The notes beneath the pieces are model-generated. The model saw nothing but the letters and a program-made list of their open reading frames with translations. It did not search any database and had not been told where the DNA came from. A stretch of DNA of 64,000 nt from Atrina japonica (taxonomy: Eukaryota; Mollusca; Bivalvia; Pterioida; Pinnidae): NCBI GenBank assembly GCA_030159075.1, contig BROG01000532.1, positions 1-64,000 of the forward strand, written 5' to 3'. The number at the start of each line of letters is the position of its first letter. The stretch's first letter is position 1. A program made the translations under genes and the position numbers. Of the stretch, positions 37,125-48,982 are shown one piece after another.

Positions 37125-38429
37125 TAGATTGAGATTAACATTATACAGCACTATAGGTAATATATTGTAGCACATTCTGAAAAGTAAATAAAACAGTTGA
37201 TAGAACATATATCATACTGGTAATAAAAATCAGTTTTTTCAAAACATGCAAAAATGTATAATTTATAAATTACTTGCTTTCATAATGGGCATCAGAACTA
37301 CAGGAGGTACTAGAGAGAGAATTATTAGAAAGCTTTTAATTTTGACTGAAGGAAATAAGATTGCTTAGCCCTAGTTTCTTATTTACACTCCAATGACATT
37401 CAATCCTCTGGGGAAATCAGCTGAGAACCTTTAACATGTACATGAAAAAACATGTAAATCTCCTGGCTACCAAACTTAGTTGAAATCTGCCTAATACTAA
37501 CTAAAAAACGACACTTATGTAAAAGATTAGTGCTTACTCTAAATGTCATTTATATAAAAGCCTAGTGTTTATTCTGAAACTTAAAGTAACAATAATGGAT
37601 GCTGCATGTTGACTATGGGTCATAGTAAACCTCGGACTTACGTTTCCTAATGTTCTCTTTAAACTTGAAATCATTTCAGAGAACAAAAGTAAAAAGTTTT
37701 TTTCCCCACTTCTTGAAAGGATAGCATATGCCACATTCAAAACAACTGGAATCAAGAGAAGGTAACTCATAAAGTCTAGGATTTTTCTATAGAAATACAG
37801 CTGAGTCACTTCAAATGTCTTAGTTTAAAAAAAATGAATTCATAAAAACTTGAGTACTTTTTAAAATCAGAAAAATAAAACCCTCAAGTTGAAAATGTAT
37901 AGGAACACATACAAATTCTGTTCAATTTTCAATTCCAAATGCATTCTTTTGTGATGAAGATAAACAAAATTATGTCATATGATACAGGCATTCACCATAT
38001 TCCAATCTGATTCAGATATATCATGAATATTTCAAAGATTAAAATGAATTTAAAAATTATTAATTTTCTATAAATAATTAGCTTTAATTAATTCACTTGT
38101 GTATTTATATTTCTAAATATATATTTAATAAATAATATATTTTAATATCAACATCTTTAAATGTATTTTTCATTATATATATATATACACTTCATTTTTT
38201 CTACTGGTGCAAAACCTGTATCTACCTTATTGTATTGTCAACTGGTTAAAAGAAAATTATAAAAGGAATCTAGATACACGAGGAAACAGAAATTTTGCAG
38301 TCACTTATTTTCAAAACAAGCAAAAGTGGTCAATCAACTATGAATCGTTGTGCATTTGGAAATAACCTTTTTTACCCCTAAAATTCCATTTTGAACTCTA
38401 ATAGCAGCCAACTTACTTGTGTTCTTAAG
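35104..38429. other. AT-rich stretch without recognised genes
   Basis: No open frame resembles a known protein and no transposon ends were seen. It contains a (GA)n run at 37088-37122 and many homopolymer runs. It could be a long untranslated region or plain intergenic DNA; the sequence alone does not decide. Confidence 0.4.
37088..37130 (+). repeat. GA microsatellite
   Basis: A (GA)n run followed by gata units. Confidence 0.97.
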
Positions 38430-38673
38430 TACAATGGATTCCTCTTAATTGCAAAGCCAAAATGTCAGAGAAAATTAAGCAAACAACAGGAATATGCAAT
38501 AAACAGGCATAGTGTATTTCAGTAAACAATGATGACTCATAATCATCTAGTGCTTTCATTTGCATGTATAAAACTATTATAAACATCCTATGTACACCAG
38601 TAATGGATTTTCATTAAGCATTAGGGTAAAAAAATTTCAAAAAAGCAAAATTTTCAGAAAACAGAGTTTGGTA

Positions 38674-38905
38674 CAGTACGGGCCACGCGGATTCCGCAAA
38701 AGTCACGTCATCGCGGCGGGGTTAGTTATGAGCAGTCGTCCGCGATGAAATCGCGGCTATTTGACGCGGTCGCCGTCATCGCGGCGGTTGAAATTCCTCG
38801 CAAATCGCGGGGATGAATCAAATCATCGCAAATTGCGGCTGTTGAAAATCATCGCAAATCGCGGCTGTTGAAAACCATCGCAAATAGCGGCTGCTGATCT
38901 CCGTA
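38674..38905. repeat. Left subterminal CpG-rich repeat array of the transposon
   Basis: After the terminal repeat come repeated blocks like atcgcaaatcgcggctgttg (five or so, several with variants such as atcgcaaattgcggctgttg and atcgcggcggttg). This is a sharp CpG-rich island in AT-rich DNA and could be transposase-binding arrays. Confidence 0.85.
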
Positions 38906-40671
38906 TACTACTGGAATTGTCGAACGGAATTCTGTTTTGTTTTGTTTTTTTTTATGCGAGGTCAATCTACTGATTAAATATAAAAAAAATACATTACTAT
39001 TCGCTTAAATGCGACAATTATCTTCTATAGTACCCGAAATATGTACCTTCAAATTGATCCCAAACCAAACAAAAACCCCCGACTTTCACTTTGTTCAACA
39101 GTTCTGTTATAATTGCATCAAACTCCAAAGTTCTTCTACGTCATGTAATGAAATTGATTACCCAAGCCGTCAAATCAAAGTTATCCGTGCGTGAAGTGTA
39201 ATCACATTTCTGCACAGAGTTGGACACGTGGGACCTTCTACCTTACACGTATATCGCTTTTCAACTATCCGTAACCGTGATATTAGACATCGTATGTCAA
39301 TTTACACAAATTTTGTGACATCAATTAAAATATCGACAAAAAGAAATAACGGAACTTCGACTAATCCTATCGAGGTTTATTTTCTTTCGATCCTACCTAC
39401 TTTCGTATTACGTTTAGTTATCTACGTATCTGGTTTATAAAACAGATTTTCAAACAAAAACTGTAAGCCAAATTTGTGACGGCGCTTAAAAATTCGAAGT
39501 TCTGAAATCTCTCTCTCTCTCTCTCTCTCCACACATGTATTTTTGCTCGGTCAAAAGATGTATTTCTCATTCCCAATATTTTAACGGTACTATGTTTTGT
39601 TTCATTGGTTTAATGGTTTAAAACAGTTCTTCGTCTGCTGCATATAATATCAAGGTTCATCATGACTTTAAAATCAGAAAAAAGTTTACATCAATAGAAT
39701 TATCATGTATGCGATACTAGTATAAAGGTATAGAATTTCCTGGTCTCCTGACCATTCCACTTAAAACTACCGGACGTTTATGATATACTAAAGCTAATGT
39801 AATTGAATTTGAATTTGCCGATACCTTTATCTACCCGACTTTAATATGAACTTCAGTTAAAGTATTGTGCAACTGTGTACACTTTTTTAAAATTAAGATT
39901 AAAAAGTGGTACGAATAATATACATGTATTAGCAAAAGTTCAAGGAAATCTGTACCCGATTTCGTTATACGAAACATACAATTCATTCACGTGGGTTTTT
40001 TACAATTTCGATACTTTATAAAAGTAAAATTCCCAGGTTTCAAAAACTTATTTTAAACACCAACAAATGAACTCATACAGGTTTGGAGGAATAGCAATCG
40101 TTGGGATATTCTATTCATTCAAAACAAAAATGCATATGTAAAAAACTCTATTATGATATATCTTCAAAATGTACCCGGATAGAGACCACAGGCCTCCCGC
40201 AAGTAAACCTTCGTTTGAAAATCGATTTCAACATCGATCAAACATGTACTGTAACAAGCTATAGCTGATCAAAATTGAACAAGTCGTGTCTGATTTTTCA
40301 TATGCTAATTAATCTGGAATTATGATTCTGGTCATCGTCAACTACCGCACAGGGGTAAATAGTCTGACTGGTGTTTTTTTTTTTTTTAAAATAAAATATA
40401 CAACACGATTTAAACTTTGTATATTACAATTAATAATATAAAAATCAGATTGACATTAGTTAAATGTATTACAGTCCACAGACTGCTCAACCCCTCTTTG
40501 AAAATCTTCAATCACAAGGGAGTCATGATTGTTGCAAATCACGCCAATACATACATATTCAAGATCATATCAGCTGACACGAAATATGCAATGACAGCAT
40601 AATACTGCTTACACAATCAAATGATTGGGTGGAAGATGGTTGAAAGTATCGACTACGTATATATATATCAC

Positions 40672-40824
40672 TGACGTCGGAAGCAAAATGAATGTGGAGG
40701 GGCTTAACCAACTTAAAACACACACACACAAACCAGACTATACCCCAATTTTCAACACCTATGTCTATCTTTGCAAAAAAAAGGGGGGCTAAGCCCCCTA
40801 TCCCCCCGGTTCCGACGCCTATGT
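40672..40824. repeat. Small TIR element, copy 1
   Basis: The left end tgacgtcggaagcaaaatga is followed by gggcttaaccaacttaaaac and a CA run; the right end is ggttccgacgcctatg. It is paired with 41086-41234. Confidence 0.6.
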
Positions 40825-41085
40825 ATATGGCTAAATGGATATATTGAATTTATGCAAATATATTATACTTTATTAATTATTTTATTGTACTTAAGTATAT
40901 TTTACGCTCTTTAAAATAATTTAAAACCGTAAATGACGTTTAATGACCAAATGATAAATAGAAACAATTACAAATGCACAGTTTCCCTTGATTGTGACCG
41001 AGTTCAATGTCGGCGCGTCTAATGATCCAAAAATACAATTTAATAATTGATTTCGAATCTAAAAATACAACGTTTGAAATTAATG

Positions 41086-41234
41086 CATAGGCGTCGCAAG
41101 CAAATTGAAAGGGGGCTAAACCAACTTAAAACACACACACGCGAGAAAAGTTTTTTGTCACCTATGCCGATCTTTGCCAAAAAAGTGGGGGGGGGGGGCT
41201 TAGCCGGCCCTAGCCCCCGGCTCCGACGCCTATG
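41086..41234. repeat. Small TIR element, copy 2
   Basis: The ends are cataggcgtcg and cgacgcctatg, flanked on both sides by taatg (extending to taatgcat). The interior is as copy 1 (ggctaaaccaacttaaaac, CA run, G-run). A hAT-like MITE is possible, but the duplication length is ambiguous because the ends overlap it. Confidence 0.6.
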
Positions 41235-42077
41235 TAATGCATGCTATATTTTAACAGTTCAAAATAAAATTTTGTTCGATAATCTGTGTATATCTACATC
41301 CACCCTAACTCAGTAGCGCATTTTTCCAAACGACAACTGTATACATGTTTTTTGTTATAAAATTGGTAAAATATACATGTAGCATTGATATCCCCAATGT
41401 TTTTATAAAAGATTCCATATCAATTTTTTTTAATTTAGCAATATATATATAACTAGATACAGTTCTTGACTTACGCGTATATATCTGTGTACATAGGAAT
41501 GCGAGTTTTATCTCTTGAGGCGATTTATGACCCCGTCACTATGGATACCCTGTTCACCCAGACTTGATGTTTTGTCCCTGTTATGTAATTGCTTTGATCT
41601 GCGGTCTTCAACGAGGAGCAATTATAACTGTAAGTTGGTCAAGTAATGTTGACTCTGATTTTCGGGGAGGGGGGGGGGGGAATAGATTTTTTAAAAACAC
41701 ACCAGATTTGGATTAACCGTACTTTAAAATTTAGTCTTAAACGCTAAGATGCTCACAGACCTAGCCTTGTTTATTGCGATAGCCCCTTTTTATAGCTCTG
41801 AAAATTACATAGAGATATATTTAGTTTAATAATTTTTGTTTTGATATTTTGTTTTATTTATAGGTCTACATGGTAGTTCTTGCACTTTAAATAAGTGGGG
41901 GAAATGTCTTGAGTGAAAAACCACATAGATCAACCGTAACAGTTACCATAATTACTCTACGCTTAAACTTTATTTTCATTTTTTTTTCAATTTGTCAATA
42001 TATGTTGAAATACAAATCATAAAAAGCCAAACTAAAAAGTCAAACTGATGGAGACGTCACAAAAAGGCTAAACTAAA

Positions 42078-42190
42078 ATTTTTGGCCTATGCTCGACACT
42101 TGAGGGTTCTTCATTGTGCCGACACCTATTGTGACACGGGGCCAGTCGTCTCCGGCGAAGTTTGAATCCATGACCCTCCACGTGTATGGC
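42078..42190 (+). repeat. SINE body fragment inside the transposon
   Basis: The run ttttggcctatgctcgacac, then gtgccgacacctattgtgac and acggggcc, matches the body of the SINE type at 8119. Confidence 0.6.
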
Positions 42191-42379
42191 GGTATCCCCA
42201 CAATAAACTCCACGCCTCTCCTTGAAAATTCCTTGATTTGTACCTTATAAGTGTGTCTGTTAAATGAAATATTTGGCCGGAATAAAAGACGAGTCGCAAT
42301 GTGATAAGCAACTCTGTGAAGTGGGCTTTTATATCTTACCATTTCTGCGAAGCAAACACAGTTGGATCATGGAGAAACG

Positions 42380-43395
42380 GATACCTCATCGGGCTCTCAA
42401 CGAAATATTTTTAACGATTAAGAGGTCAGAATTCAATCAATGTCTGGAGGTTTATAGTTTCAAAAATAAAACTGATGAATTCCGTCAATCACACATCAGG
42501 TGACACGAAATACGCTACGGCATCATCAAAATGATTGGTTGAAAGATGACTGAAAGAATTGACTGTTATGGCGTAAAGGATGTACGCCCCTACCTCATTT
42601 GAACTACCGGTCGAATATGAAAGGAATTTTTCATGCATTTTAACGCGTATTCATCTTACCAATATATTGCTATGCTATCAGTATATCTATTCTATATCAG
42701 TCTGGAGAAATTCTTTTCTGCAACTTGTAAATAGTTTTTTAAAACTTGGAAAATAAATTCAAAAAGTTCTTAACAGAGAATCACGGAGAATTTTAGATTT
42801 TTATTATTATTATTTCATTTGTACTTAAAATTTTTACGTGTGTAATATATTTCACACAGATGCTACGTTTGTTTATCGTTGTTTAACGTCCCACTAAAGA
42901 ATATTTCAGTCATATAGAGACGTCACCAAAAATTTGCATATGCTCGGCACTTACGACCATTGAGCAGTAAAGGTTCTTTAACATGCCGACACCTACTGTG
43001 ACTGACATGATGGGCATTAAGAAAATATATTATCAAATGCATAACATGGAATCTATTTTCTGTCATACAAGATATTAAATGCATATATCCTTTTTAATTT
43101 TTAGTATTTTTTATGATTACCAAAATGTTTTTTTTCGATATGCCCTCTGATAATGAAGGCATACATGCGTCGATGTAAGTCACATCATCCGAGTTATCTT
43201 TTGACAGTGATTTATGACGCTGTCGATAAGGTTCAAGTTCAAGTAAGGATACCCCGTTCACTCAGAATCGATATTTTGTCCCTGTTATGTAATAGCTTTG
43301 GTCTGCGGTCTTGATCGAGGAGCCATATTTGTAACTTGGTCAAATAATGTGGATTCTGTTTAACGATAGTGGATCTTCGGGGGAGGCAGCAATAG
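42380..43395 (+). repeat. Internal duplication in the transposon, unit 2
   Basis: It carries gacacgaaatacgctacggc and aatgattggttgaaagatga (42500-42565), then ttttgtccctgttatgtaat, tctgcggtcttgatcgagga and cttggtcaaataatgt (43275-43355), collinear with unit 1. Confidence 0.7.
42868..43012 (+). repeat. SINE body fragment inside the transposon
   Basis: The run gtttgtttatcgttgtttaa, cgtcccactaaagaat, tcatatagagacgtcacc, tatgctcggcacttacgacc matches the SINE at 8119 in inverse orientation; the tRNA-like end is missing. Confidence 0.65.
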
Positions 43396-44959
43396 AATTT
43401 TTTTTTTCGAAAAGAAATATGTAGAGCTTGGATCAGTCGTTCTTTAAGATTTAAATATCAGAAAAAAATATTCTTGACTTACTCATGTTTTGGAATCTAT
43501 ATTGAAGTTAAGAATCTTTTTAACAATATTGCCACAGTTTTCAGACTGAGTAGGAAGTATAAAATAATTAATTTATCAAAACGATTTTTTTTAAATTAAC
43601 TGTCAGCGATCGTTTTCCTGATTAATATATTGCGAATATGAATCGTCAGAAATACTTTAAAAGTTATAATTTTATCAAATATAAATCACAGAACTGCAAT
43701 TTTGTATTTACCTCCTCCCAGTAAAGTAAAATTTTACAACATGACAGAACAATCTCAGCCGTTTACGGTTTGGATTGTGGGTATAGTTCCAATCCTTTGA
43801 ATTTTAATACCCGAGATAATTTTTTGTCCCAATTAATGAACTCGACTCCTTTGGGTGAATATTCTACAGTTCGTTTATCATAGTTTTAGTTTTGTTTACG
43901 GTGACATATCTTTATTTTTACTCCGAGAATTAATCAAGGTCATTTTGGTTTTTATAATTAGATTACATGGGGATAAAGCAAAATTAATTTTTAAAACGGA
44001 AAATTCCATCAAAGGCAAACAATGTAGCGAATATAAAAACATCAAATAGATGAGGTTGGTATGGAAATATATCATTTAGTTTCAATTGTTTCTCTCTCAA
44101 CTAACGATATATATATATGACCCACAGAGCTTCATGAATTGATACGATGATTGACAGACAAACCGCCAAACTAAATTACGTATACAGGTAGGGGCGGGGT
44201 AAAATAATCACCTGAGGGTAATACGTTGACGAAAAGGCGGGACTTCATGACTTCAGGTAATGAAAGCCATATCAAATAGATTATTTTTTATAATCAAAAA
44301 TAAGAACTTGTCTGCACGAGGGACCAACAGGTCAAGTATGACAATGACCATCGTATTCCGATATCGGTATTTCTCATTGCTCTATTTTTCTCAGCTTCAG
44401 CGATAGTTTAGAAGCGGGTCGATGTTTGTATCTGTAAGCGTTTTTTTTTAAAGAATGAGACTCGCGTCACTTATTTGTGAGATAAAGCATTATTCTCAAA
44501 CGAACAGTTTATTGATAAATATTTAGTAAAACTAGGTTGCGTAACTAAACATGATCCTTACTGTTGCTAGTTGCCGAATTCCGCGTTTTTAAATCAGGAT
44601 GAAACTGGCGAGACTTTAAGTCGCGTAAGCAAAATTTTAAATTATGATGAATATGCTAATGATTCGAGATACAGTTTTTTTCAGCATTGTAGTCAAAACT
44701 TATGGTAGGCTACAGAAAATAAACGTACTTTTTCTCCGTGATAACACGTTCACATTGATTATGAGTTGGCAGTTTCAGCGGAATAAATTGTTTTTTAAGT
44801 CCAGTATAAAACACATTTGATGTTTACTATCCACATTATGTTAACTTATGCTGACAAAACATCGATAATACTTTAGCAGACCACGCTGGACTGGAATTTT
44901 CCAAGTAATGTTAACAAATGTAAAGTAATGATAACCTAATTAATCATCGATATAATTTA

Positions 44960-45155
44960 AATTCTTCACAGCCGCGAACTGCGGCGATATAAATTTTACA
45001 TCGCAAACTGCCGCGATGATTTTTTCCATCGCAAACTGCGGCGACCCGCGTTGAGCTCAATAGCCTGATCGCGTATTCGCGGCGAATTTATTGAGCAAGA
45101 TTTATATGACCACCGCGATGACGTGACTTTTGCGGAATCCGCGTGGCCCGTACTG
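44960..45155. repeat. Right subterminal CpG-rich repeat array of the transposon
   Basis: Blocks like catcgcaaactgcggcga and catcgcaaactgccgcgatg mirror the left-hand array in character though not base for base, next to the perfect terminal repeat. Confidence 0.82.
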
Positions 45156-45404
45156 TATGTTCATATTTCTATTAAATTAGTACTTCCACATATAACTTTT
45201 TTCCATTATCAGTACCTTTTCCCCCATTTTGGGGAATAATTTATGCAATTAACAGGAATTCAGGGTTTTAACCTATGGAAAAAGGAATATTTTCAGTTCA
45301 ATGATAGGAAATTGTTTTGTGTTTTTAGTTCTTATGCATTTAACAGAAATATGCAATTATCAGGTATGCAATTAAGTGGAATTGACTGTACTTCTTACAA
45401 CTTA

Positions 45405-45660
45405 AAGACTGCTATGGTGTACCCTAATACTAAAGACTGATTTGGTTTACTCCTGTACTTAGGAACAACTTAAGACTGCTATGGTGTACCTAATACTAAA
45501 GACTTTGCTCTAGTACTTTAGATTACTATGGTGTACTCTTGTTTAAGTTTGCTATAGTGTACTCCTATACTTAAAAACTACTTTAGATTGCTAAAATGTA
45601 CTCTAATACTGAAGAACAACTTAAGACTGCAAAAGTGTACTCTTGTACTTAAGACCAACT
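45405..45660 (+). repeat. Imperfect tandem repeat
   Basis: Repeating aagactgctatggtgtaccc and taatactaaagact / cttaagaacaact blocks vary in spacing. Confidence 0.7.
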
Positions 45661-45824
45661 CTTATTTTTAGAAAATAGTTCGAAACATTGGGACTTCAAC
45701 TCATGGATGGTAACTGACAACCATATGTTTTTTAGTTTCACAGGTTCTATAAGGTGTATAGGACTGCTTCGAAACCATTTAAGACATGTATGGTCATTAT
45801 GATTAATAACTAGAAATTTATTCG

Positions 45825-45985
45825 AACATCAAGAAATTAGACTCACAAAAAAATTTGAATTATAAAATGTTTATAAGTAGCATCAAATAACAAGATTATT
45901 CGGGACTGTGAATAGTTTGAAACATTAGTTTTAAACATCAAGAAATTTGACTCATTGAAGTTCGACTAATCGATGTTCTACTGTG
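45825..45985 (+). repeat. Pogo-type MITE, related to 55205-55359
   Basis: The blocks ttgaattataaaatgtttat, aataacaagattattcggga and gactcattgaagttcgac end in gatgttctactgtg, matching the MITE at 55205. The left end is unclear. Confidence 0.6.
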
Positions 45986-46435
45986 TGTGTGTATATATAT
46001 ATATGTATATATATCACTGTATTTGTCATTTGTGTGGCAAGGGTATGTGCAGACAAAAGTTATCACAAATAATACAAGACTAGTTTGTGCCCTGACCAAA
46101 TATAAAATGCTTTGAATTAAAAAAAAATAAATGTATATTTGAGAAACCACATTCTGTTTCAATTTGAGGAATAACTGATAAAAACCCAATATTTTACTAC
46201 CATAACTTGTTTTAAGACCACATGAACACAGCCTTTCATGACTGGTAATATTTCAAGAGTTTTGATTACTAGGAAACAATGTTACTGTAAAAGATATGAT
46301 TTAAGATGAATATTCTGTCATGACAATTAATTTCCAAAATGTTTTATCTTATTTTTACCATGATACAGTGGAGTGCCAACATTTCTTGAGGTGACATTGT
46401 CAAAAGGGAAAGTTTTAGCAGAAAAGTGTGCTGGA

Positions 46436-46525
46436 ATGTGATTAATGGATCATCTCTGTTCGATTGTAGCACAACTTTTCATGTGATTAATGGATCATCT
46501 CTTTCCAATCGTAGCACAACTTTAC
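46436..46525 (+). repeat. 45-bp direct repeat, two units
   Basis: The sequence gtgattaatggatcatctct then a few variable bases and tagcacaacttt occurs twice in tandem. Confidence 0.9.
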
Positions 46526-46709
46526 GTAGGGAAAAATTATAATTCCTGGATTTTAATGTAACTTCACAAATGTTCATCTTGTGAAATTTATGTTCAGATA
46601 GAGATTATACATAGTGATGGTAAATATGAAAGATACGTAGAAGAAATATTGGACTAGAATATAATTGGTAATAATAATATTTTTCATCAACCAGGTCCAG
46701 AAGATCACC

Positions 46710-46715
46710 TTTATT
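46710..46715 (-). terminator. Candidate polyadenylation signal of DUF4211 gene
   Basis: This is the first AATAAA on the minus strand after the stop codon, about 390 bases downstream. No other evidence supports it; the true 3' end needs transcript data. Confidence 0.2.
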
Positions 46716-47101
46716 TTCATATAATTGCAATACGTTTGTAAACATGATCTGGACAGAGATAGATAAGATAACAATAGAAACTTGAAATTGCAATAGGAAA
46801 GCTTGGAAAAGAATCTTTAAAATTTGCTAACTGCAAAAATTTATCACAAACTATTTAAAAAAGCATAACATAATATTTAAGCTGTCAACCTAAAATGGCA
46901 CTGAAAAAACTCATTTTCAAGTTTCCTTTCTCTTTCTGTATGAAATAGTTTTTCAACCAACAGTCATAAATTAACATTTTCATAGAAAACAATTGAAGAG
47001 GATGGTTAATTGTGAACAATGACAGTCTGAGCAATAACAATGGTAGCATAAATATGACTTATAGTACACATATATAAAGCAACTGTGTTTCCCGTGCACC
47101 A

Positions 47102-47140
47102 TCAGCCTTTGTCCAGCATATTTTTCAAATCATCAAAAAT
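47102..47140 (-). CDS. DUF4211 gene last coding exon and stop codon
   Basis: After the acceptor ttccttttttccag the frame reads IFDDLKNMLDKG followed by TGA at 47104-47102. It is very short but joins in phase 0 to TWVLK of the previous exon and has an excellent pyrimidine tract. Confidence 0.88.
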   Translation of the reverse strand: MFDDLKNMLDKG

Positions 47141-48935
47141 CTGGAAAAAAGGAAAAATGTTTAATTGTTTTGTTTCAAAATTGTTTTATATCATTTTCAC
47201 AAAGTTTGTTTCTATTGTTGCTATTTTTTGTAAAGTCATGGATTTTTGTTCCCCATATTTTACTGTCTGTAGGTCAATGTGGTTGAAAGGTAAAATTTTT
47301 ATTGAATTTTTATCAAATATCAAATAACTCTGTAATGAAATAAAATCTAAATCTTAAGAATCAAAAGGTGCCTAATCTTCATGGAATGCAACATTGTGTA
47401 AAACTTCTGTAAGGATTTGTGAAATAAACTTGACTTACTGTCAAACATATCAAATTTTTATCAATTTTAACGAATCAAGTCCCTTAATTCAATAACAGCT
47501 TTCAAGTCCAAATTGTCAAAATTATGAATGTAAAATTGTCCATCATAGACGGGCATATAAAAAATTGTTGTGGCACAAATCTTACTTTCATATTGATCTT
47601 TTTCTTACTTTCACATTCATCTTTTCTGAATTTCAGTCATCTTTTCTTACTTTAACTACGCTATATATTTTTTAAAATTTCACATTCATGTTTTCATATA
47701 TTAAAGTTCATATTCATTTAGGGCTATTCCAGAAAAAGCAGAACATCAATGATAAAAGAATGTGTTGATTGGGGGTGGGTGGGGGGTGTGGGGGGTGTGT
47801 GTGTTTAATACTGATTTTGAAAATTGCATTCAACCCTGCACTGCCCCTCATCGGTGATTCACGTATCATTATGTTTTGATCAGTCCAGTGTCACATGTTT
47901 GTATAATTTCGTTTCTTTTCTCTTTCATATTTTCCAGTATGTAATTACATTTTATGGATTGCCTTGTATAAAAATGACAAAACGTGTTTTATTTTATCCC
48001 AATAATTATGTTATTTTACAGTTATATTTTTATATAGCATTGTTTTATCGACTAAACACTGGCATCTTAAAAAAATAATACAGCAATAAACACATGTTTT
48101 AGTGAACTTAGTTCATTAAAATAGATATTCGTTTTGTACAGATTTGATTCGTAAAAATGGCACCCTCCATTGTCTTGTTCCTGGCCAGAAGTGGCCTGGA
48201 ACTATTAACAGATATATTCTTTGGCACGTTGCAATATAAATTTGATGTTCAGGTAAAAGTATAAAGTTTACTGTGCCAATGTATACTGTAATTGTTGTTT
48301 GGTTTTACTTTTTTGACCATCTATGTGTTGGTAGTCTTCAAAGTGAAACCAAAATCAGAAAATGGCATCAGAACAACGAAAGGGATATCTTATCGTCAGA
48401 AATAAAATCCCAATGTACTGTTGTATTGATGTATTGCTACACCACTAACATGCATTGTATTTAAATAAAAGGTTTTTAATTAAAATTTCATTGGTGGTAC
48501 CCCTAAATTTCATGGGCGTTCTGCACCCAGGAGACACTTTCTTCTGGAATAACCCTTACCTAAAATACCCATCTAATGCCCATGTTCACTTAAGATTTAA
48601 CACCCATGTTAACTTACCTTTAAAACCCATGTTCTATTGTTTAGACAACGATCAAGAATCTCTGCATTATCCAAATTACTATTGCCTTGACGGACAATGT
48701 CCACCTGAACAAAGAAAACATATTTGTTGTGATTTAGAGTAAATATTTAGAGTCTTATTTGAAAAAATCTGAATTTTTTAAAATTTCACCTTTTACCTTT
48801 TGTATGACATGAGATGCATAATGGTGTGAGACCATGTGTTTTGATTTAAGATGAAATAAAGATAAAGAATTCTGGGTCTGTCTCACTGCACTGTCTGACC
48901 AATGGTCAATTGTGTGGAATTTCATCTTTACCTGG

Positions 48936-48982
<47 letters not shown>

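Larger units (their letters stand above)
40480..41690 (+). repeat. Internal duplication in the transposon, unit 1
   Basis: Two separate blocks here recur in the same order at 42380-43395: gacacgaaatatgcaatgac with aatgattgggtggaagatgg (40577-40660), and ttttgtccctgttatgtaat, tctgcggtctt, ttggtcaagtaatgt (41525-41690). Confidence 0.7.
38674..45155. mobile_element. Large non-autonomous DNA transposon, 43-bp perfect TIRs, TA duplication
   Basis: Both ends begin cagtacgggccacgcggatt and are identical inverted repeats for 43 bases. TA flanks both sides (38672-38673, 45156-45157), where the paralogous empty site has a single TA. CAGT...ACTG ends with TA duplication fit the IS630-Tc1-mariner superfamily. 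No transposase or other protein is recognisable in 6.48 kb, so it is non-autonomous. It contains internal duplications, SINE fragments and a small TIR element pair. Confidence 0.9.
38430..45390 (+). mobile_element. Tigger/pogo-like MITE split by a 6.48-kb insertion
   Basis: The outer parts 38430-38673 and 45156-45390 together match the intact MITE at 25702-26165 from its tacaatggattcctctta end to its ggaattgactgta end. The break lies at the tttggta/tatgttc position. Confidence 0.88.

Noticed and set aside
38950..44950. Transposase gene inside the 6.48-kb element
   Set aside because: No frame above about 90 codons and none with recognisable transposase motifs; the element is treated as non-autonomous.
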